A stretch of DNA of 64,000 nt, taken from positions 14,188,520-14,252,519 of the forward strand of contig NC_092460.1 in the NCBI RefSeq assembly GCF_047495875.1, written 5' to 3'. Below, piece by piece: positions 59,601 through 64,000 of the stretch (positions are counted from its first letter, which is position 1; each line of letters begins with the position of its first letter). This DNA comes from Pithys albifrons albifrons. Lineage: Eukaryota; Chordata; Aves; Passeriformes; Thamnophilidae. The notes under the pieces were generated by a model. The model was not told the origin of the DNA and made no database searches. It saw nothing but the letters and a program-made list of their open reading frames with translations. The position numbers and the translations under genes are program-made.

Positions 59601-62600
59601 AAACTGCTCATTTTTACTTTGCTATTTGCTAGATTTCTAAATGCCTCCTGGGTAATCTTCTGGTTCTGTTAACTTAAAATGTAAGATAGATGGAGGAAGG
59701 CAAACATTGGTACATCTACAGAAAAGTGGCTAATTTTCAATTATTTCTGTTCATCATCATGGATTGTAGGGAATGGGGGACCTTCCCTGGAGATCCATCC
59801 ACCTTTTCAGAAATGCCACTCTGGTGTTATCAAACCAGGAAGATTCCATTACTTAATTCCCCTGATGGCATTACAGCTTAATTTATCTCTTCATTTTAAA
59901 ATCATATTTGAATGAAAGGCTTAAATTTGAATAAATGCTCAGCTGTAGACAGTGGTACTTGGACAGGTGAGTCTCATCCAGAGGGTTGGTTTGCCATGAG
60001 ATGACACAAGATGATGAAGCTGCTGCAGTGTGGGAATACGGCAGAGGTAAGTTGTGTTGCTGCCAGCCCAGTTTTAGATTCTCTTATGATACTGAGCACA
60101 GAGCTCTTCATTCCAGCTAAACTCACTGGGGAGAGGGACTCCAGTGAAAGGGCTCAAATCTTGGCAACAGCAGGTCTCTGAAAGTGCTTTTTAGCAAACC
60201 AATCAATAAAGGGAGAATTTCTATTGTAACTTTTCATGTGTCATTCAGCTAAACTAGGACGTTTTCATCTGCAGGACAATTGATGGTGTCACTTACCCTG
60301 GAACCATAAAGGAAAAAGAAGCTGCAAAAAAGCAATATGAGAAGGCTGTTTCCAGAGGACAGACTGCTGGTCTTGTCAAGTAAGAATAATGTCTTGTGTG
60401 GCTTCCACACTGTCATCCCATACTGTGAGATTGGCAATACTGTTTTCTGGCATGTTACTGACAATCATTAAGTTAGAGTTATTGTAGCACAAATTATAAA
60501 AAGGAAATACAACTTGTGACTACACAGGCAGTATCTCCAATTATGGAAAGGCTGTTTCTGCAACTTTCCCTGACCTGCTCCTGGGATTAAGTTCATTGGG
60601 AAACTTGAATAAATTCACAGTTTGAGTATGATTATAGCAATAGATCCTATTTAGAACAGAAAGTGTTTTACTTCTTTGTGAAAATCATATGCCACCAAAC
60701 CAAACAATAAATAACATGAAAAAAGATAAATATACTCATCTTCCTACCCACTTAATACAGAGCCTCAGGAAGAAAAACAGAAAAATTCACTGTCTCAGTC
60801 AACATTAAGGCAGCCAGTAAAGTCACTTTTGAACTCACATACGAGGAATTGCTGAAGCGACGCTTTGGGAAATACGAGATGTTCATCAAAGTGAAACCAA
60901 AGCAGCTTGTCAAGGACTTTGAGGTAAATGACAAAATGACCAAATCTGACTGTAATTTAAGAGATGATGAGATTCTGTACATCTGTTGGAAGTGGAGTAC
61001 TGTGGTCACCCCCATTGGCTCACAGGGGAGCTAAAGGCCCGGGATACCATCTCTGATGAGTCTCATGGGGAGTCCACACCAGCATGTTGTAGTTCAGCTT
61101 TTGTTTGTAAGCCTGACAAATTTGATCATCTACTGAACATTCCAAAAGAAATCATATGTGAAAACCTGAAAAAGCTGTTACAATGCCTTGGAGTAAAATG
61201 GAAGACTAATATCTTTTGTATATGCCTTTATAGCATAAACTACACCTTTCTCACACCACCATGAAACAACATCATCTTAAATCACATAGAAGCACATATT
61301 GTATTGAATGCTGCAGCTTTTGTGTGTTAAAACTGGTCTTTGATTACTCTTATCTACCTTGGTAGAATTCCAATATCTAGCTTTCAAATAAGTTATATTT
61401 CTATTAAGGTTTGTTTCTAGCTTTGTTTTTAACCTCTGTGTGCAAAAACATGTATTTGGCTGAAGATGTGTCCACACAAGTCTGGATTTGGACTGCCATT
61501 ATAAATTACAAAAGTAAATTTCTTTTGCTTTTATGAAAAAAACCAGTAGTTTCCTGCTGATCCTCCTGTAAATGCCTGAGTTGGTGTATTGTGAGTTAAT
61601 CAATGACGATGAATTTTCAATTAATATTTCAGATTGAAGTAAATATTTTTGAGCCCCAGGGTATCACTGAGCTGGAAGCAGAAGGAACATTCATCACCAA
61701 TGAGCTACAAAATACCATTAAAAAAACTTTTTCAGAGAAAAAGGTACATTGACTACTGAGTTCCTTTATTTACTTATTATGGCTGTAATTCGGAGATAAA
61801 AATGTCAGTGAAATGAAACTGAGAGGAAAAAAAGGTAGAGAAGTTTAGAAGCCATGGTTAGCAGGGTACACTAGTAGGCCTTGGCCCACAGCAGTGTTTG
61901 GGAAACTGGATACCAGTAAGACTATCTCTTGTAGAAGAACTGAGTCAGTAACCCGTGGCTTTCTCTTGGATAGGGATGGTGGAATCCCTAAAACACAGAC
62001 TGCCCCACAGCCTTGTCAGAATGTCATTCAGAGTGCAGGGCTGGCCCAAGGCAGGTGGGGGAGGAAGCACGTGGAGAGAGCCCTGGATTGCAGCTTTCAT
62101 GTACCACTTACCCACCAACAAACAGATAAATACACACGGATATGTACAAACTAATAGCTAACCAGATACCACAGGTCATCCTCATGCCTGTGAATATAAA
62201 TATAATAGCTTTTAAAAAGTGTAAATATGCTCTGTAGAAGATTTTCAGCTGTAGAGGTTCAGATCTAAGGAAGGCATTTCTCTGCAGGGGCACATCTCTT
62301 TCAAGCCAACTCTGGATCAGCAGCGCACTTGTGCCAACTGCTCCCAGTCTGTCTTGGACGGGGATTTTACTGTAAGGTACGATGTGAAGAGAACAACTCC
62401 AGATAATTTGCAGGTAAGTCTGGCAACTTGAAATTCTGAACTGGTAAACAGCCCAAACTGCACAGTAACGGTCAGAGAGCAGTGAGAGTTCCCTGCTTGC
62501 TAAAGGGCAGGGAGCTGAGGGGGGCTGTAACACAGTGGACAGCACAGAGGATTCACCAGCCATGAGCCCACTCCTCACAGGACCTGAGCAAGGCAGAGCC

Positions 62601-64000
62601 AGAGATGGAACTCAGATTCAACTGAGAGTCCAGGCCATCAGGCAAGTTTGGGGTGATGAGGCCAAGGTGGGAAGTCAGTCTTCAGAGTGGGATTCAAAAC
62701 AGTGGAGTCCATGGACAAGTATGGCTGTGATACAGCTGGAGACAAATGTTCTGTCAGTTTAGCTCAGGACTAAAGGCTCAGTCTTGTGCTTAAATGATGC
62801 TCCTGGGCCCATGGACAGAGGTGAGACTGACTGGGGCCATCAAAATCATTCAGTCAACTCAGAGGCTGTACACTGAATTAGAGTAATATCTCCTTCATCT
62901 GTTTTATCTTTACAATATACCAAAGATTTTGATGGTGGTATGGGGTTTTTTTTTTAACATTTTATTTTTCAGATTGTCAATGGCTACTTTGTACACTTCT
63001 TTGCACCAACAAATCTTCCAAAGTTGCCCAAGAATATTATTTTTGTAATGGATAATAGTGGCTCAATGCATGGAAGAGCAATGGAACAGGTAAGTTATTA
63101 CTATAGAGTTTCAGTGAAAGAGCTGGGGAAAAGTGCTGGAAAGGACATGATGCCTTAGAGTGCACATGCACTGCTTGAGCTGTGTTGAGTGACTGAGTGC
63201 TGTGACCTCTCTAATGCTCAGTACCATAAGTTTGAAATGTTACTGTACAACAAAAATCTATACATTTAAGCTATATTTACTTATTTATAAATGTTATTAG
63301 TTCAAAACTCTAAATATCAACATATCCAGAGAGCACTGTCATGTGTACTTGACAGTTCCAAATTAAGCTGTGCACACAGTATTAGGTGCATTGTCTCTGT
63401 TGTTCATTCTGCCTCTGGAAAGCAGCAGCTCTTTGCGTAGTTAGGACTTCTCACTCTAAGCTAATGCTCAGAATTTTTGGTGCTTAGTGCTTCATCAAAA
63501 TATCCAGGCTTGCTTGAGTATGAGCTGCTCCACCAACCTGTGGCTACCATTTTCCACCTCCTTAAATTTGCCATGTGAGCTTGTCCCAGGGTGAGCAACG
63601 ATCCAGAGACCTGATTTTCCTCTCAGCTACAAGGATTTGCCAGTTGTTTTTGCAGCTGAGTGAATTCCCTAGAGTTACTTTGAAACAGACACAGACACTG
63701 GCAAGAACAGAACAAGCCCAAGATTTTTGCACAACATACTGTGCAGAAGTTAAAAATACCCCAGTGCTGAGAGATTAATAATGTCAAATCTGTGATCACC
63801 TATTCTGTTAGATGTTGAATCATATATTTAAATCTCTGTCTTACAGACAAAAGAAGCACTTCTGAAAATCTTAGATGACATTAAAGAAGATGACTTCTTC
63901 AATTTCATATTGTTCAATACTCATGTGTCCACCTGGAAAGACAAATTAGTCAAGGCCACTCCTGAGAATCTGGATGAAGCGAGGAAGTTTGTTCGGGACA
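53685..64000 (+). CDS. ITIH3: ITIH3-like inter-alpha-trypsin inhibitor heavy chain, 5' part (partial)
   Basis: Secreted plasma heavy chain that is transferred to hyaluronan to stabilise matrix. Exons: 53685-53774, 58214-58237, 59363-59529, 60275-60379, 60761-60923, 61633-61743, 62288-62413, 62973-63089, and 63847 to beyond the window. The start MENN is followed by a signal peptide ([13 protein letters not shown]). The VIT domain follows ([48 protein letters not shown]), then the VWA domain with MIDAS motif DNSGS in exon 8 and [20 protein letters not shown] in exon 9. Sequence and position next to NEK4 favour ITIH3; ITIH1 and ITIH4 of the same cluster are less likely, not excluded. Exon 1 and exon 2 are separated by a 4.4-kb intron. 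Confidence 0.9.
54806..55284 (+). repeat. CR1 LINE, 3' fragment (copy 8)
   Basis: About 480 bp of forward CR1 3' end in intron 1 of the ITIH3-like gene, ending in ttctgtgattctatga. Very close in sequence to copy 7. Confidence 0.92.
55285..58213. other. ITIH3-like intron 1, right part
   Basis: No constitutive exon was recognised. One open 107-bp block at 55339-55445 is bounded by an acceptor (ttctag) and donor (gtaaac), but its length would shift the frame between exons 1 and 2. Confidence 0.5.

Overview
The window is vertebrate nuclear DNA from a bird, most likely a songbird. CR1 LINE copies end in the ATTCTATG-type 3' repeat, and two short elements join a tRNA-Ile-like head to a CR1-like tail, the structure I know as TguSINE1 of songbirds. 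Coding sequence is split into short exons with GT-AG borders, and three CpG-rich promoter zones are present. Gene order is PBRM1(-) GNL3(+) GLT8D1(-) SPCS1(+) NEK4(-) ITIH3-like(+), the same neighbourhood as human 3p21.1.

Layout: 1-14375 holds the first eleven coding exons of PBRM1 on the minus strand (PBRM1 continues past base 1). 14376-18199 is PBRM1 5' sequence with a 15-bp minisatellite and a CpG island shared head to head with GNL3. 18200-25543 is the complete 15-exon GNL3 gene; its introns 8, 9 and 10 each carry a C/D-box snoRNA (two SNORD19-like, one SNORD69-like). 27799-32392 is the complete GLT8D1 coding region, with its 5' non-coding part running into a second CpG island (about 33.9-34.6 kb) shared with SPCS1 (34645-37017). 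NEK4 occupies 38907-50976 in 17 coding exons and starts in a third CpG island. An ITIH3-like gene starts at 53685 behind an HNF1-FOXA-TATA promoter and runs off the right edge inside its VWA domain.

The genes do unrelated jobs: SWI/SNF chromatin targeting (PBRM1), nucleolar GTPase plus snoRNA host (GNL3), Golgi-type glycosyltransferase (GLT8D1), signal peptidase subunit (SPCS1), NIMA-type kinase (NEK4) and secreted hyaluronan-linked plasma protein (ITIH3). They are tied by shared promoters and convergent 3' ends, not by pathway.

The most notable structures are a 611-bp, about 99 percent identical copy of a GLT8D1 exon-intron segment placed next to the NEK4 promoter; a decayed tandem copy of a PBRM1 bromodomain exon; the snoRNA trio with rRNA guides that can be read directly; and several GC-rich minisatellites beside promoters, two of them built on CAGGTG. 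All exon models are by-eye translations and splice-site reading; no alignment or transcript data were available.
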